Shown here in pieces: positions 45,901 through 57,717 of a stretch of DNA of 64,000 nt. How positions within the stretch are numbered: position 1 is the first letter of the stretch; every line of letters starts with the position of its first letter. The stretch covers positions 300,513 through 364,512 of the forward strand of contig NZ_LN929894.1 of NCBI RefSeq assembly GCF_001493375.1, given 5' to 3'. Both the position numbers and the translations under genes were made by a program. The stretch comes from Streptomyces specialis. Lineage in GTDB: Bacteria > Actinomycetota > Actinomycetes > Streptomycetales > Streptomycetaceae. The notes under the pieces are model-generated. The model had not been told where the DNA came from. It saw nothing but the letters and a program-made list of their open reading frames with translations, and ran no database searches.

Positions 45901-46435
45901 CGTCCAGGACGCGGCCGGCGCCGTCCGGGCCGATGCCCACGGCCTCCACGGCGGTGCCCGTGCCGGAGTGGACCAGCTCGCCGCCGGAGATGCCGGGGCC
46001 GAGCGGGGCGCTGGAGCCGTTGATGTCGAAGAAGTCACCGTTGATCGCGGCCACGACGGCGCGGCCCTCGCCCGGGTCGTGGGCGGCGACCAGCTCGCTG
46101 AGCGGCGCGGCGGCGGCGACGGCCTCGGGGGCGAGGTGATCGACGCGCAGGTCGCTCGTCAGGTCGATGCTCAGCGCCTGGGCGCTCAGCCACTTGTCGG
46201 ACTCCAGGCGCTGGAACGTCGTCAGCTCGGCGCCCGGCGCGATCGTCTGGTCCGTGCGCGACAGTTGCATGCCGTCGCGCTCGGCGATCGTGGCCGGGAC
46301 GGCCGGGGGAGCGGCGCCGGACGCCTCCGGCGGCACCGGGACGGCCGCCAGCGCCGCCGCGACGGCGACCAGGGCGAGTGAACGGGCGCGGACCCGGCGA
46401 CGACAGTGGACCCCGGCGACGGCGGCTCCCGGCAT
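42977..46435 (-). CDS. large secreted phosphodiester glycosidase / metallophosphoesterase
   Basis: 1152 residues. Signal peptide about 1-40 (RARSLALVAVAAALAAVPVP). Residues about 45-360 are a phosphodiester-glycosidase (NAGPA-like) domain: AAINGDFFDINGSSAPLG, TAVGFSRDGQEMFVLTVDGRQ and ALNLDGGGSTTLLAR. Then come Ig-like/BIG segments and a carbohydrate-binding-like beta region. From about 820 a calcineurin-type metallophosphoesterase (VVSDARL, VVNGDWVDEG, YYVPGDHEV, VVLGHVPPRD, FIGAHAGVFDA) is followed by a final Ig-like domain. It probably processes extracellular sugar-phosphate polymers. The usual metal motif D-x-H reads D-A-R, so one metal ligand differs. ATG 46435 follows GAGGGAG. Confidence 0.85.
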   Translation of the reverse strand: MPGAAVAGVHCRRRVRARSLALVAVAAALAAVPVPPEASGAAPPAVPATIAERDGMQLSRTDQTIAPGAELTTFQRLESDKWLSAQALSIDLTSDLRVDHLAPEAVAAAAPLSELVAAHDPGEGRAVVAAINGDFFDINGSSAPLGPGISGGELVHSGTGTAVEAVGIGPDGAGRVLDVYFDGTLTLPTGEADLDGYNAAGVPEGGIGLYTARWGEADRAPAVAGADDVTEVVVEDGEVTTVSDKPGRGPVPDGATVLLGREAGAATLATLDAGDPVAVEYDATTGDGGPLPGTAVGGRGVLVVDGAPQDWEGRPNNATAPRTAVGFSRDGQEMFVLTVDGRQEHSGGTTLTELAVMMADLGAWSALNLDGGGSTTLLARAPGDPAPHLVNSPSDGQEREVPNGLAVTAPEGSGVPAGFRVATAVDPATAPTADAVPGGHPDRVFPGLTRRLTATPHDETYGPAEAGAVRWRADRPAVGRVDVDGVFHAARPGTTAVTAEAATGGRATGSLELTVLGELTRVTPTTRRLGLADATAAATFGLVGHDAAGNTAPVEPADATLAYDTSLFTVEPDPARGGFRVTAAPTAPDDPAASGTITVTVAGITTTLAVTVGLEETAVADFDDAGAWTFTQARAAGSLAPEPEGHDGAALAMTYDFGLSTATRAAYATPPADIPVPGQPQSFTLWIDGDGHGAWPSLQLTDAHGTSQVLRAPHITWEGWRQVTFDVPEGLAFPVSVRRLYLAETRPDQRYTGRVVLDGLRAHAPAEVPLPEEPAPADPLVAPGAEVAARDWRFAVVSDARLVAGDPDGAPVASARRTLREVRAADPDFVVVNGDWVDEGTPEDLAFARRVIEEELGPDLPWYYVPGDHEVTGGSIGPFEEEFGPAHRTFDHRGTRFITLDTSSLTLRGGGYEQIRELRTLLDDAARDPAIGSVVVLGHVPPRDPTARPAGRLTDRREAALLETWLSGFRRDTGKGVAFIGAHAGVFDAYHLEGVPYVVGGSAGTAPAAPPDEGGFTGWTLVGVDRADAAPHPAVPTAADRLSVETRPHVDGLTLAAPPALTVGATDRVTATVTQDAADGTVREVPVAFPVSADWSGSSGLHMGDPDSAGGRHIAALDPATGELTARRPGTVTVEVTVGDRSRRAEVTVTAP

Positions 46436-46561
46436 GGGCGGCTCCCTCGGACGCTGGCGCCGTCCGCGCGGCGAGCGCGGCCGGCGGCTCAGCGTCCCAG
46501 GGGAGGAGCGGACCGCACCAGAGGGCCCGTCCGAACGCCGGGCGAACAATCCCGGGCCCGG

Positions 46562-49486
46562 TCAACTCCCCGGCGCCGCCTCCTTCTTCCGGGTGGCGGC
46601 CCTCTTCCGCGCGGGCTTCGCGGCGACCGGCGGGGCGTCGGTCACCGCGTCACCCAGGATGTCCCGCAGGAACTTCCCCGTGTGGCTGGCGGTCACCGAG
46701 GCGACCTGCTCCGGGGTGCCCTCCGCGATCACCAGGCCGCCACCGGAGCCGCCCTCCGGACCCATGTCCACCACCCAGTCCGCCGTCTTGATGACGTCCA
46801 GGTTGTGCTCGATCACGATCACCGTGTTGCCCTTGTCGACCAGATCGGACAGCACCGAGATCAGCTTGCGGATGTCCTCGAAGTGCAGACCGGTCGTCGG
46901 CTCGTCCAGCACATACACGGTGCTGCCCGTGGACCGCTTCTGGAGCTCGGAGGCGAGCTTCACCCGCTGCGCCTCACCGCCCGACAGCGTCGGCGCGGGC
47001 TGCCCGAGCCGGACATACCCCAGGCCGACGTCCTTCAGGGTCCGCAGATGCCGGGCGATCGCGGGCACGGCCTCGAAGAAGTCCAGCGCCTCCTCGATCG
47101 GCAGGTCCAGCACCTCCGCGATGGACTTGCCCTTGAAGTGCACGTCCAGCGTCTCCCGGTTGTACCGGGCGCCGTGGCACACCTCGCACGGCACATAGAC
47201 GTCCGGCAGGAAGTTCATCTCGATCTTGATCGTGCCGTCGCCCGAGCAGTTCTCGCAGCGACCGCCCTTCACGTTGAACGAGAACCGGCCCGGCAGATAG
47301 CCCCGGACCTTCGCCTCCGTGGTCTCCGCGAACAGCTTGCGGATGTGGTCGAAGACGCCGGTGTACGTCGCCGGGTTCGACCGGGGGGTCCGGCCGATCG
47401 GGGACTGGTCGACGTGCACCACCTTGTCCACCTGATCGTCGCCGGTGACCCGGGTGTGCCGCCCGGGGACGGACTTCGCGCCGTTCAGCTCGCGGGCCAG
47501 GTGCGTGTACAGGATGTCGTTGACCAGGGTGGACTTGCCGGAGCCCGAGACACCGGTGACCGCCGTCAGCACCCCGATCGGGAAACTGACGTCGACGTCC
47601 CGCAGATTGTGCTCACGCGCGCCGTGCACGGTGATCCGGCGCTTCGGGTCCACCTGCCGCCGCTTCGGCGGTGTCGGGATGGCCCGCGCGCCCGACAGAT
47701 ACTGCCCGGTCAGGGACTCGGTGTTCGTCAGCAGCTCCGCCAGCGGCCCGCTGTGCACGACCTTGCCGCCGTGCTCGCCCGCGCCCGGCCCGATGTCCAC
47801 CACCCAGTCCGAGGTCCTGATGGTGTCCTCGTCGTGCTCGACCACGATCAGCGTGTTCCCCAGGTCGCGGAGGCGGACCAGGGTCTCGATCAGCCGGTGG
47901 TTGTCCCGCTGGTGCAGCCCGATCGACGGCTCGTCCAGCACATACAGCACCCCGACCAGCCCGGAGCCGATCTGCGTCGCCAGCCGGATGCGCTGGGCCT
48001 CGCCGCCCGACAGCGTCCCCGCCGCGCGGTCCAGCGACAGATAGTCCAGCCCGACGTCCACCAGGAACCGCAGCCGCTCGTTGACCTCCTTGAGCACCCG
48101 CTCCGCGATGGTCTTCTCGCGGTCGCTCAACGTCATGCCGCGCAGGAAGTCGGCGCACTCGCTGATCGACATCCCGGCGATCTCGGCGATCGACTTCCCC
48201 TGCACCGTCACCGCGAGAACCAGCGGCTTCAGCCGCGTGCCCCGGCAGGACGGGCAGGGCGCCTCCCGCATATAGCCCTCGAAGCGCTCCCGGCTGGAGT
48301 CCGTCTCGGCCTCGGCATGCCGCCGCCGGATGAACGGCACCACGCCCTCGAAGGCCGTCGTGTACGCCCGCTCCTGGCCGTGCCGGTTCTCGTAGCGGAC
48401 CTCGATCTTGGTCTTGTGCCCGTACAGCAGGGCCTTGTGCGCGCGCTGCGGCAGCCCTTCCCAGGGGATGTCCGTCCTGAAGTTCAGCGCTTTGCCCAGG
48501 GCGCCGATCAGCAGGTTGAAATAGCCCTTGGTGTGTCCGTGCGACCACGGATGGATCGCGCCCTCGTCCAGCGTCTTCTCCGGGTCGGGGATGATCAGCT
48601 CCGCGTCGACCTCCATCCGGGTGCCGATGCCGGTGCACTCCGGGCAGGCGCCGAACGGCGAGTTGAACGAGAAGGAGCGCGGCTCCAGTTCCTCGAAGGA
48701 CAGGTCGTCGTACGGGCAGTACAGATGCTCGGAGAACATCCGCTCCCGCTGCGGGTCGTCCTCCGGCAGATCCACGAAGTCCAGCACGACCATGCCGCCG
48801 GAGAGCCCCAGCGCGGTCTCCACCGAGTCGGTCAGCCGCCGCTTCGCGCTCTCCTTCACCGTCAGGCGGTCCACGACCACCTCGATGGTGTGCTTCTCCT
48901 GCTTCTTCAGCTTCGGCGGGTCGGTGAGCTGGACGGTGGCGCCGTCCACCCGCGCTCTGCTGTACCCCTTGGTCTGGAGGTCGGCGAACAGGTCCGCGAA
49001 CTCGCCCTTCCTCTCCCGCACCAGCGGCGACAGCACCTGGAAGCGGCTGCCCTCCTCCAGGGCGAGCACCTTGTCCACGATGGCCTGCGGCGACTGGCGC
49101 GCGATGGGCCGGCCGCACTCCGGGCAGTGCGGCTTGCCGATGCGGGCGAACAGCAGCCGCAGATAGTCGTAGACCTCGGTGATCGTGCCGACCGTCGAGC
49201 GGGGATTCCGCGAGGTCGACTTCTGGTCGATGGAGACGGCGGGTGAGAGGCCCTCGATGAAGTCCACGTCGGGCTTGTCCATCTGGCCCAGGAACTGTCG
49301 CGCGTACGCGGAGAGGGACTCCACGTAGCGGCGCTGGCCCTCCGCGAAGATCGTGTCGAAGGCGAGCGAGGACTTGCCCGAACCCGACAGCCCGGTGAAA
49401 ACGATGAGGGAGTCGCGGGGCAGGTCGAGCGAGACATTCCGCAGATTGTGCTCGCGAGCGCCACGAACGATAAGTCGGTCGGCCAC
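46562..49486 (-). CDS. uvrA: excinuclease ABC subunit A
   Basis: 974-residue UvrA, the damage-sensing ATPase of nucleotide excision repair. Two ABC modules: Walker [15 protein letters not shown] near the N-terminus and [14 protein letters not shown] near residue 650, with signatures [12 protein letters not shown] and [12 protein letters not shown]. Zinc-finger cysteines occur in [31 protein letters not shown] and CEVCHG. GTG 49486 ([15 protein letters not shown]) is the family start; in-frame codons further upstream lack homology. It stands alone, transcribed toward the phosphoesterase gene. Confidence 0.97.
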   Translation of the reverse strand: MADRLIVRGAREHNLRNVSLDLPRDSLIVFTGLSGSGKSSLAFDTIFAEGQRRYVESLSAYARQFLGQMDKPDVDFIEGLSPAVSIDQKSTSRNPRSTVGTITEVYDYLRLLFARIGKPHCPECGRPIARQSPQAIVDKVLALEEGSRFQVLSPLVRERKGEFADLFADLQTKGYSRARVDGATVQLTDPPKLKKQEKHTIEVVVDRLTVKESAKRRLTDSVETALGLSGGMVVLDFVDLPEDDPQRERMFSEHLYCPYDDLSFEELEPRSFSFNSPFGACPECTGIGTRMEVDAELIIPDPEKTLDEGAIHPWSHGHTKGYFNLLIGALGKALNFRTDIPWEGLPQRAHKALLYGHKTKIEVRYENRHGQERAYTTAFEGVVPFIRRRHAEAETDSSRERFEGYMREAPCPSCRGTRLKPLVLAVTVQGKSIAEIAGMSISECADFLRGMTLSDREKTIAERVLKEVNERLRFLVDVGLDYLSLDRAAGTLSGGEAQRIRLATQIGSGLVGVLYVLDEPSIGLHQRDNHRLIETLVRLRDLGNTLIVVEHDEDTIRTSDWVVDIGPGAGEHGGKVVHSGPLAELLTNTESLTGQYLSGARAIPTPPKRRQVDPKRRITVHGAREHNLRDVDVSFPIGVLTAVTGVSGSGKSTLVNDILYTHLARELNGAKSVPGRHTRVTGDDQVDKVVHVDQSPIGRTPRSNPATYTGVFDHIRKLFAETTEAKVRGYLPGRFSFNVKGGRCENCSGDGTIKIEMNFLPDVYVPCEVCHGARYNRETLDVHFKGKSIAEVLDLPIEEALDFFEAVPAIARHLRTLKDVGLGYVRLGQPAPTLSGGEAQRVKLASELQKRSTGSTVYVLDEPTTGLHFEDIRKLISVLSDLVDKGNTVIVIEHNLDVIKTADWVVDMGPEGGSGGGLVIAEGTPEQVASVTASHTGKFLRDILGDAVTDAPPVAAKPARKRAATRKKEAAPGS

Positions 49487-49585
49487 GCCGGATGGCACCT
49501 TTCCTGATGACTGCAAGGGGGAACTCGCCCGATGCGAGCAACCCCGCTCAAGAGTAGGGGCGGCATCTGACAATCACGGACTCTA

Positions 49586-49601
49586 TAGTACGCGCGTTCG
49601 A
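49586..49601 (-). promoter_or_regulatory. candidate LexA (SOS) box upstream of uvrA
   Basis: On the minus strand TCGAAC-gcgc-GTACTA: the left half is a perfect actinobacterial LexA half-site (TCGAAC), the right half matches 3 of 6 positions of GTTCGA. TATAGA overlapping its end is a possible -10. It lies 100 bases before the uvrA start; uvrA is a known SOS gene in many bacteria. Confidence 0.45.
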
Positions 49602-49672
49602 ATACCCGGGATTTCCCCTCTCCTTCACCCGAAGGAGTGGCACAGCGCGGCGGGCGCGTTAGCGTGGTGATC

Positions 49673-50371
49673 ATGAACGATCCCGCAGCGGACCTTCTCG
49701 GTCTCCAGGACTCCACCGACCGCCTCCTCGCCACCGTCGCCGGTCTGGACGACACCGCCGTCGCCCGGCCCTCCCGCCTCCCGGGCTGGACGCGCGGCCA
49801 CGTCCTGGCCCACCTCGCGCGCAACGCCGACGCCATCGTCAACGTGCTCGCCGGACGCCCCATGTACGCCGACGACAACGCCAGGAGCGCCGACATCGAG
49901 CGCGACGCCGCCCGGCCGGCCGCCGAGCACCTGGCCGACCTCCGCGACAGCGCCGCCCGCTTCGCCGCCGCCGCCGACCGCCTCACCGACCAGGAATGGC
50001 AGACCACGGTCACCCTGCGCAACGGCGTCACCGACCTCGCCGCCGCCCTCCCGCTGCGCCGCTGGGTCGAGGTCGAGCTGCACCACATCGACCTGGACGC
50101 CGGCCACACCGTCGCCGACCTCCCCGGCGCCTTCACCGACGGCGCCCTGCTGTACCTCGCCGACCGCTTCACCGGCCACCCCGCCCTGCCGCCCATGGAA
50201 CTGCGCGCCGAGGACGGCCGCGCCTGGCCCACCGGCGGCGACGACGGGCCCGGTCTCGTCATCGCCGGGACGCCCGCCGCCCTCGTCGGCTGGCTCACCG
50301 GACGCACCGACGGGACCGGCCTGACCCTCGGCGGCCAGGGCGGTTCCCTGCCCGTGCTGCCGCCCCTCTGA
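49673..50371 (+). CDS. maleylpyruvate isomerase-family mycothiol-dependent enzyme
   Basis: 232-residue DinB-like four-helix metal-binding protein of the mycothiol-dependent maleylpyruvate isomerase family. LPGWTRGHVLAHLARNADAI carries the first metal histidine and RRWVEVELHHIDLDAGH supplies the E-x3-H-type second site. A C-terminal SCP2-like region follows (GLVIAGTPAALVGWLTGR). It likely catalyses a mycothiol-dependent isomerisation or conjugation. ATG 49673 has only a weak ribosome-binding site. The MBL-fold gene begins 13 bases after its stop. Confidence 0.88.
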   Translation: MNDPAADLLGLQDSTDRLLATVAGLDDTAVARPSRLPGWTRGHVLAHLARNADAIVNVLAGRPMYADDNARSADIERDAARPAAEHLADLRDSAARFAAAADRLTDQEWQTTVTLRNGVTDLAAALPLRRWVEVELHHIDLDAGHTVADLPGAFTDGALLYLADRFTGHPALPPMELRAEDGRAWPTGGDDGPGLVIAGTPAALVGWLTGRTDGTGLTLGGQGGSLPVLPPL

Positions 50372-50384
50372 CACACTGACCGTC

Positions 50385-51041
50385 ATGTCGTACACCGGAA
50401 ACGTCACCGTCGGCGGCCCGGCAGGCGTCCACGAGCTGGCCAAGCTGATCATCTCCAAGGCCGCCGTCGGCCCCATGGAGAACAACGCCTACCTGCTGCG
50501 CTGCCGCGAGACGGGCGAACAGCTCCTCATCGACGCCGCCGCCGAGCCCGCCACCCTCCTCTCCCTCATCGGCGGCGACGGCATCACCGGCGTGGTCACC
50601 ACCCACCGCCACCCGGACCACTGGCAGGCGCTCGACGAAGTGGTGCGCGCCACCGGCGCGCGCACGTACGCCGGCCGGTACGACGCCGAGGCCATCCCGG
50701 TCGCCACCGACGTCCTGGTCGAGGACGGCGACGAGATCCGCGTCGGAACCTGCCGCCTCACCGCCCGCCACCTCGTCGGCCACACCCCCGGCTCCATCGC
50801 CCTCGTGTACGACGACCCCGACGGGCACCCCCATGTCTTCACCGGCGACTGCCTCTTCCCCGGCGGCGTCGGCAACACCCGCGGCGACGCCGCCGCGTTC
50901 ACCCGGCTCCTGCACGACGTCGAGACCAAACTCTTCGCCGCGCTCCCCGACGAGACATGGATCTACCCCGGCCACGGAGCCGACACCACCCTCGGCACCG
51001 AACGCCCCCACCTCCAGGAGTGGCGCGAACGAGGCTGGTGA
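50385..51041 (+). CDS. MBL-fold metallo-hydrolase (glyoxalase II-like)
   Basis: 218-residue metallo-beta-lactamase-fold hydrolase. The zinc motif TTHRHPDHW gives HxHx[27 protein letters not shown] (bridging Asp) and [11 protein letters not shown] provide the remaining ligands. This layout is of the glyoxalase II/thioesterase type. Coupled to a mycothiol-dependent isomerase, it may hydrolyse a mycothiol thioester; that is inference from position. ATG 50385. Confidence 0.9.
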   Translation: MSYTGNVTVGGPAGVHELAKLIISKAAVGPMENNAYLLRCRETGEQLLIDAAAEPATLLSLIGGDGITGVVTTHRHPDHWQALDEVVRATGARTYAGRYDAEAIPVATDVLVEDGDEIRVGTCRLTARHLVGHTPGSIALVYDDPDGHPHVFTGDCLFPGGVGNTRGDAAAFTRLLHDVETKLFAALPDETWIYPGHGADTTLGTERPHLQEWRERGW

Positions 51042-51061
51042 CCCGACACCGGGCGCCGCCC

Positions 51062-51364
51062 CAAGTGCCGTCCGGCTGCCGCGCGGTCGTCGCTTGCTGT
51101 GTCCTATGCGCTCGCTTCTCCGCCCGCGCGGCGGCCTGCGGGTTTCGTTGTTCAAGTGCCGTCCGGCTGCCGCGCGGTCGTCGCTCTCCCTTCTCCCTGC
51201 TCGCTTCTCCGCCCGCGCGGCGGCCTGCGGGTTTCGTTGTTCAAGTGCCGCTCGGCTGCCGCGCGGTCGTCGCTCCCCCTTCTCCCTGCTCGCTTCTCCG
51301 CCCGCGCGGCGGCCTGCGGGTTTCGTTGTTCAAGTGCCGCCCGGCAGCCGCGCGGTCGTCGCTC
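51062..51364 (+). repeat. 89-91 bp tandem repeat before uvrC
   Basis: Three full units and a partial fourth start at 51062, 51153, 51242 and 51331, each opening CAAGTGCCG[T/C][C/T]CGGC and ending GCGGGTTTCGTTGTT. Units 2 and 3 differ at only a few positions; unit 1 diverges in the middle. Each unit holds a GC palindrome around CCGCCCGCGCGGCGG. There are no spacers, so this is not a CRISPR array. It fills nearly all of the 356-bp gene-free stretch 51042-51397. The uvrC frame stays open through it, but no start fits there. Confidence 0.9.
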
Positions 51365-51397
51365 GGGGTGTCAGTGGGCCGCAGTAGGGTGGCGACC

Positions 51398-53392
51398 ATG
51401 GCCGACCCCTCCAGCTACCGCCCGAGGCCGGGCGAGATCCCCGACTCGCCCGGGGTCTACCGCTTCCGCGACGATCACCGCCGGGTGATCTACGTCGGGA
51501 AGGCGAAGAGCCTGCGACAGCGCCTTTCGTCCTACTTCCAGGACATCTCGGGCCTGCATCCCAGGACGGCCACCATGGTCACCACCGCCGCCTCCGTCGA
51601 GTGGACCGTGGTCTCCACGGAGGTCGAGGCCCTCCAGCTCGAATACTCCTGGATCAAGGAGTACGACCCCCGTTTCAACGTCAAGTACCGCGACGACAAG
51701 AGCTATCCGTCGCTCGCCGTCACCATGAACGAGGAGTTCCCCCGCGCCCAGGTCATGCGCGGCCCCAAGCGCAAGGGCGTGCGGTATTTCGGGCCCTACG
51801 CCCACGCCTGGGCGATCCGGGAGACCGTGGACCTCCTGCTCCGCGTCTTCCCCATCAGGACCTGTTCCGCCGGTGTCTTCAAGCGCGCCACCGCCGTCGG
51901 CCGCCCCTGCCTCCTGGGCTATATCGAGAAGTGCTCCGCCCCTTGCACCGGCCGCGTCTCCGCGGAGGAGCACCGCGAGCTGGCCGAGGAGTTCTGCGAC
52001 TTCATGGCCGGCCGCACCGGCACGTATCTGCGCCGCCTGGAGGAGCGGATGCACGAGGCCGCGGAGGAGCTGGAGTACGAGCGGGCCGGCCGGCTCCGCG
52101 ACGACATGGAGGCGCTGCGGCGCGCCATGGAGAAGAACGCGGTCGTCCTCGCCGACGCCACCGACGCCGACGTGATCGCCCTCGCCGAGGACGAGCTGGA
52201 GGCGGCCGTACAGATCTTCCACGTGCGCGGCGGCCGGGTCCGCGGCCAGCGCGGCTGGGTCACCGACAAGGTCGAGCAGGTCACCACCGCCGATCTGGTG
52301 GAGGACGCCCTCCAGCAGCTCTACGGCGAGGAGCGCGGTGACACCGTGCCCAAGGAGGTCCTGGTCCCCGCCCTCCCGGAGCCCGCCGGGCCCGTCGGCG
52401 AGTGGCTCAGCGAGCGCCGCGGCTCCCGGGTCAGCCTGCGCGTCCCGCAGCGCGGCGACAAGAAGGACCTGATGGCGACCGTCGAGCGGAACGCGCAGCA
52501 GGCCCTCGTCCTGCACAAGACGAAGCGCGCCTCCGACCTGACGACCCGCTCCCGCGCCCTGGAGGAGATCGCCGAGGCTCTCTCCCTCGACTCGGCCCCG
52601 CTGCGCATCGAGTGCTTCGACATCTCCCATCTCCAGGGCGATGACGTGGTGGCGTCCATGGTCGTCTTCGAGGACGGCCTCGCCCGCAAGAGCGAGTACC
52701 GCAGGTTCCAGATCAAGAGCTTCTCCGGGCAGGACGACGTCCGGGCCATGCACGAGGTGATCTCCCGCCGGTTCCGCCGCTATCTGCGCGAGCGCGAGAG
52801 GACCGGCGAGTGGGCCGTCGAGGAGCCCGGCGAGGACGAGACCCCGGACGCGTTCCCGGACGGGACGCCGGCCAGGGACGAGGACGGCCGCCCCAAGCGC
52901 TTCGCCTACCCGCCGCAGCTCGTCGTCGTGGACGGCGGGCAGCCGCAGGTGGCCGCCGCCCGCCGGGCCCTGGACGAGCTGGGCATCGACGACGTCGCCG
53001 TCTGCGGCCTCGCGAAGCGCCTGGAGGAGGTCTGGCTGCCCGGCGACGACGACCCCGTGATCCTGCCGCGCACCAGCGAGGGGCTGTACCTCCTTCAGCG
53101 GGCACGTGACGAGGCCCACCGCTTCGCCATCCGCTATCAGCGGGGCAAGCGGTCACAATCGATAAGAAGGGGTCCTCTCGACGCCGTGCCCGGCCTCGGG
53201 GAGACCCGTAAGAAGGCCCTGCTCAAGCACTTCGGCTCGGTCAAGCGGCTGCGCGCCGCGACGATCGAGGAGATCTGCGAGGTTCCCGGGGTGGGCCGCA
53301 GGACGGCGGAGACCGTCGCCGCGGCCCTCGCCCAGGACAGCCGGCCCGCTCCCGCGGTGAACACCGCGACCGGCGAGATCATCGAGGACTGA
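51398..53392 (+). CDS. uvrC: excinuclease ABC subunit C
   Basis: 664-residue UvrC, the dual-incision nuclease of excision repair. The N-terminal GIY-YIG domain ([26 protein letters not shown]) makes the 3' cut. A cysteine-rich patch ([13 protein letters not shown]) and UVR motif ([24 protein letters not shown]) follow. The RNase-H-like endonuclease domain ([39 protein letters not shown]) makes the 5' cut, and a C-terminal helix-hairpin-helix pair ([38 protein letters not shown]) binds DNA. ATG 51398 lies 8 bases after TAGGGT (51385-51390), so the mRNA may be leaderless. Confidence 0.96.
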   Translation: MADPSSYRPRPGEIPDSPGVYRFRDDHRRVIYVGKAKSLRQRLSSYFQDISGLHPRTATMVTTAASVEWTVVSTEVEALQLEYSWIKEYDPRFNVKYRDDKSYPSLAVTMNEEFPRAQVMRGPKRKGVRYFGPYAHAWAIRETVDLLLRVFPIRTCSAGVFKRATAVGRPCLLGYIEKCSAPCTGRVSAEEHRELAEEFCDFMAGRTGTYLRRLEERMHEAAEELEYERAGRLRDDMEALRRAMEKNAVVLADATDADVIALAEDELEAAVQIFHVRGGRVRGQRGWVTDKVEQVTTADLVEDALQQLYGEERGDTVPKEVLVPALPEPAGPVGEWLSERRGSRVSLRVPQRGDKKDLMATVERNAQQALVLHKTKRASDLTTRSRALEEIAEALSLDSAPLRIECFDISHLQGDDVVASMVVFEDGLARKSEYRRFQIKSFSGQDDVRAMHEVISRRFRRYLRERERTGEWAVEEPGEDETPDAFPDGTPARDEDGRPKRFAYPPQLVVVDGGQPQVAAARRALDELGIDDVAVCGLAKRLEEVWLPGDDDPVILPRTSEGLYLLQRARDEAHRFAIRYQRGKRSQSIRRGPLDAVPGLGETRKKALLKHFGSVKRLRAATIEEICEVPGVGRRTAETVAAALAQDSRPAPAVNTATGEIIED

Positions 53393-53487
53393 GCGGGGGC
53401 GGCACCACCGCACCACGGACACCGCACCACGGACACCACCACACCAGACACCCGGCACGAACGAGAGGCACACGGGGGGACCGCATC

Positions 53488-54408
53488 ATGAGCGAACAGA
53501 TCAGCGGCGCAGACGAGCCGACCGCGACGGCCGACGACGAGGTGCTGACCACCCCGGAGCTGGTCATCATCTCCGGCATGTCCGGCGCGGGCCGCAGCAC
53601 CGCGGCCAAGTGTCTGGAGGATCTCGGCTGGTTCGTGGTGGACAACCTGCCACCGGCCCTGATCCCCACCATGGTCGACCTCGGCGCCCGCTCCCAGGGG
53701 AACGTCGCCCGCATCGCCGTCGTCGTCGACGTCAGGGGCCGCGGGTTCTTCGACAGCCTGCGCCAGTCCCTGACCGACCTGGACGCCAAGGGCGTCACCC
53801 GGCGCGTCGTCTTCCTGGAGGCGTCGGACAACGCCCTCGTCCAGCGGTTCGAATCGGTGCGCCGCCCGCACCCCCTCCAGGGCGACGGCCGCATCGTGGA
53901 CGGCATCGCGGCCGAGCGCGACCTGCTCCGCGAGCTGCGCGGCGACGCCGATCTGGTGATCGACACGTCCAATCTCAACGTGCACGAGCTGCGCGCCAAG
54001 ATGGACGCCCAGTTCACCGCCGGCGCCGAGCCCGGGCTGCGGGCCACGGTGATGTCGTTCGGGTACAAGTACGGCCTCCCGGTTGACGCCGACCATGTGG
54101 TCGACTGCCGGTTCCTGCCCAACCCGCACTGGGTGCCCGAGCTGCGCCCCTTCACCGGCACCAGCGAGGAGGTCGCGGGCTATGTGTTCGACCAGCCAGG
54201 CGCCAAGGAGTTCCTCGACCGGTACGCCGAGCTGCTCCAGCTCGTCGCCGCCGGATACCGCCGCGAGGGCAAGCGGTATGTGACCATCGCCGTCGGCTGC
54301 ACCGGCGGCAAGCACCGCAGCGTCGCCATGTCGGAGAGGCTCGCCCGCCGGCTCTCGGCCGAGGGCGTCGAGACGGTCGTCGTGCACCGCGACATGGGAC
54401 GCGAGTAG
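53488..54408 (+). CDS. rapZ: RapZ-family nucleotide-binding protein
   Basis: 306 residues. The N-terminal P-loop reads GMSGAGRSTAAKCLEDLGWF, with the GRST variant usual in actinobacteria. VVDVRGRGFFDSL and FLEASDNALVQRFESVRRPHPL follow. The C-terminal domain has FGYKYGLPVDADHVVDCRFLPNPHW and IAVGCTGGKHRSVAMSERL, the RapZ sugar-phosphate-binding part. RapZ senses GlcN6P and guides small-RNA decay in E. coli; in Gram-positives it clusters with cofD-like and whiA but its role is less clear. It is the first gene of that trio, with a 2-base gap to the next. Confidence 0.93.
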   Translation: MSEQISGADEPTATADDEVLTTPELVIISGMSGAGRSTAAKCLEDLGWFVVDNLPPALIPTMVDLGARSQGNVARIAVVVDVRGRGFFDSLRQSLTDLDAKGVTRRVVFLEASDNALVQRFESVRRPHPLQGDGRIVDGIAAERDLLRELRGDADLVIDTSNLNVHELRAKMDAQFTAGAEPGLRATVMSFGYKYGLPVDADHVVDCRFLPNPHWVPELRPFTGTSEEVAGYVFDQPGAKEFLDRYAELLQLVAAGYRREGKRYVTIAVGCTGGKHRSVAMSERLARRLSAEGVETVVVHRDMGRE

Positions 54409-54410
54409 GG

Positions 54411-55456
54411 ATGCCGCTACGAGGCGTCCGGCAGCGCCGGACAGCGGAGAGCGAGAGCCGGGCCCGGCGCGCGGTCAGGTCGCCGCGCGGCGGGCGCCGC
54501 GCCGCCCAGCCCAAGGTCGTCGCCCTCGGCGGCGGCATGGGTCTGTCCGCCTCGCTCACCGCGCTGCGGCGCATCACGGGCGACCTGACCGCCGTCGTGA
54601 CCGTCGCCGACGACGGCGGGTCCAGCGGCCGGCTGCGGGACGAGCTGGGCGTGCTGCCCCCCGGCGACCTGCGCAAGGCGCTGGCCGCCCTGTGCGGCGA
54701 CGACGAGTGGGGCCGCACCTGGTCCGAGGTGGTGCAGCACCGCTTCACCAGCGGCGGGGCCCTGCACGACCACGCGGTGGGGAACCTGCTGCTGGTGGCT
54801 CTCTGGGAGCAGCTCGGCGACCATGTCCGCGCCCTCGACCTGATGGGCAAGCTGCTGGGCGCCCACGGCCGTGTCCTGCCGATGTCCGCCGTGCCGCTGG
54901 AGCTGGAGGCCGTGGTCAGGGGGCACGACCCCGCCCGCCCCGACGAGCTGGGCCGGGTCCGCGGCCAGGCCGCCGTCGCCCTCACCCCCGGCGAGGTCCG
55001 GCAGGTGGTGCTCGTCCCGCACGACCCGCCCGCCGTTCCCGAGGCGGTACAGGCCGTCCTTGACGCCGATTGGGTGATCCTCGGCCCCGGTTCCTGGTTC
55101 TCCTCCGTCATCCCGCATCTGCTGGTGCCCGACCTCCTCCAGGCCCTGACCGACACGAAGGCACGCCGCGTGCTGTCCCTCAACCTCGCTCCCCAACCCG
55201 GCGAAACTGATGGGTTCTCCCCGCAGCGTCATGTGGAGGTTTTGGTACAACACGCCCCTAAACTCGCCTTTGACGTGGTGCTGGCGGACCGCGCCGCCGT
55301 GCCGGACGAGGAGAGTCTGCGCCGGGCGGCGAAGCGGCTGGGGGCCGGAGTCGAGCTGGCGCCGGTGGCCGCGCCGGACCGTTCCGCCCGGCACGATCCG
55401 GAGCTGCTGGCCGCCGCGTACGACCGTATTTTTCGGATGCATGGAAGGATCGGCCC

Positions 55457-55466
<10 letters not shown>
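54411..55466 (+). CDS. gluconeogenesis factor (YvcK/CofD-like)
   Basis: 351-residue protein of the YvcK (uridine diphosphate-binding, CofD-like) family. [20 protein letters not shown] and [33 protein letters not shown] are the hallmark segments; [15 protein letters not shown] and [24 protein letters not shown] follow. YvcK binds UDP-sugars and supports cell-wall synthesis during gluconeogenic growth in Bacillus. Here the first about 33 residues are a basic extension. ATG 54411 begins 2 bases after rapZ and the gene overlaps whiA by 10 bases. Confidence 0.93.
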
Positions 55467-57585
<2,119 letters not shown>

Positions 57586-57597
57586 CCGTTTTGTAAC

Positions 57598-57639
57598 GCA
57601 GGGCTCGCAGGGCGCGTCACCGCGCGCTGCGGGCCCTGC
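57598..57639 (+). terminator. hairpin between gap and pgk
   Basis: GCAGGGCTCGCAGGGCGCG (57598-57616) pairs with CGCGCGCTGCGGGCCCTGC (57621-57639), with few mismatches and a 4-base loop. It probably acts as a partial terminator or 3' stabiliser within the glycolytic cluster. Confidence 0.65.
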
Positions 57640-57717
57640 GCCATACGGCGCCCTGCGGCGCCCGCGGAAGGCAAGCGGCAATAGCGGCCAGAGAAGCCTC
57701 TAGGAGTCCAGACAACC

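Noticed and set aside
51062..51364. CRISPR array
   Set aside because: Units are contiguous, 89-91 bp long and have no unique spacers; no cas genes in the window.
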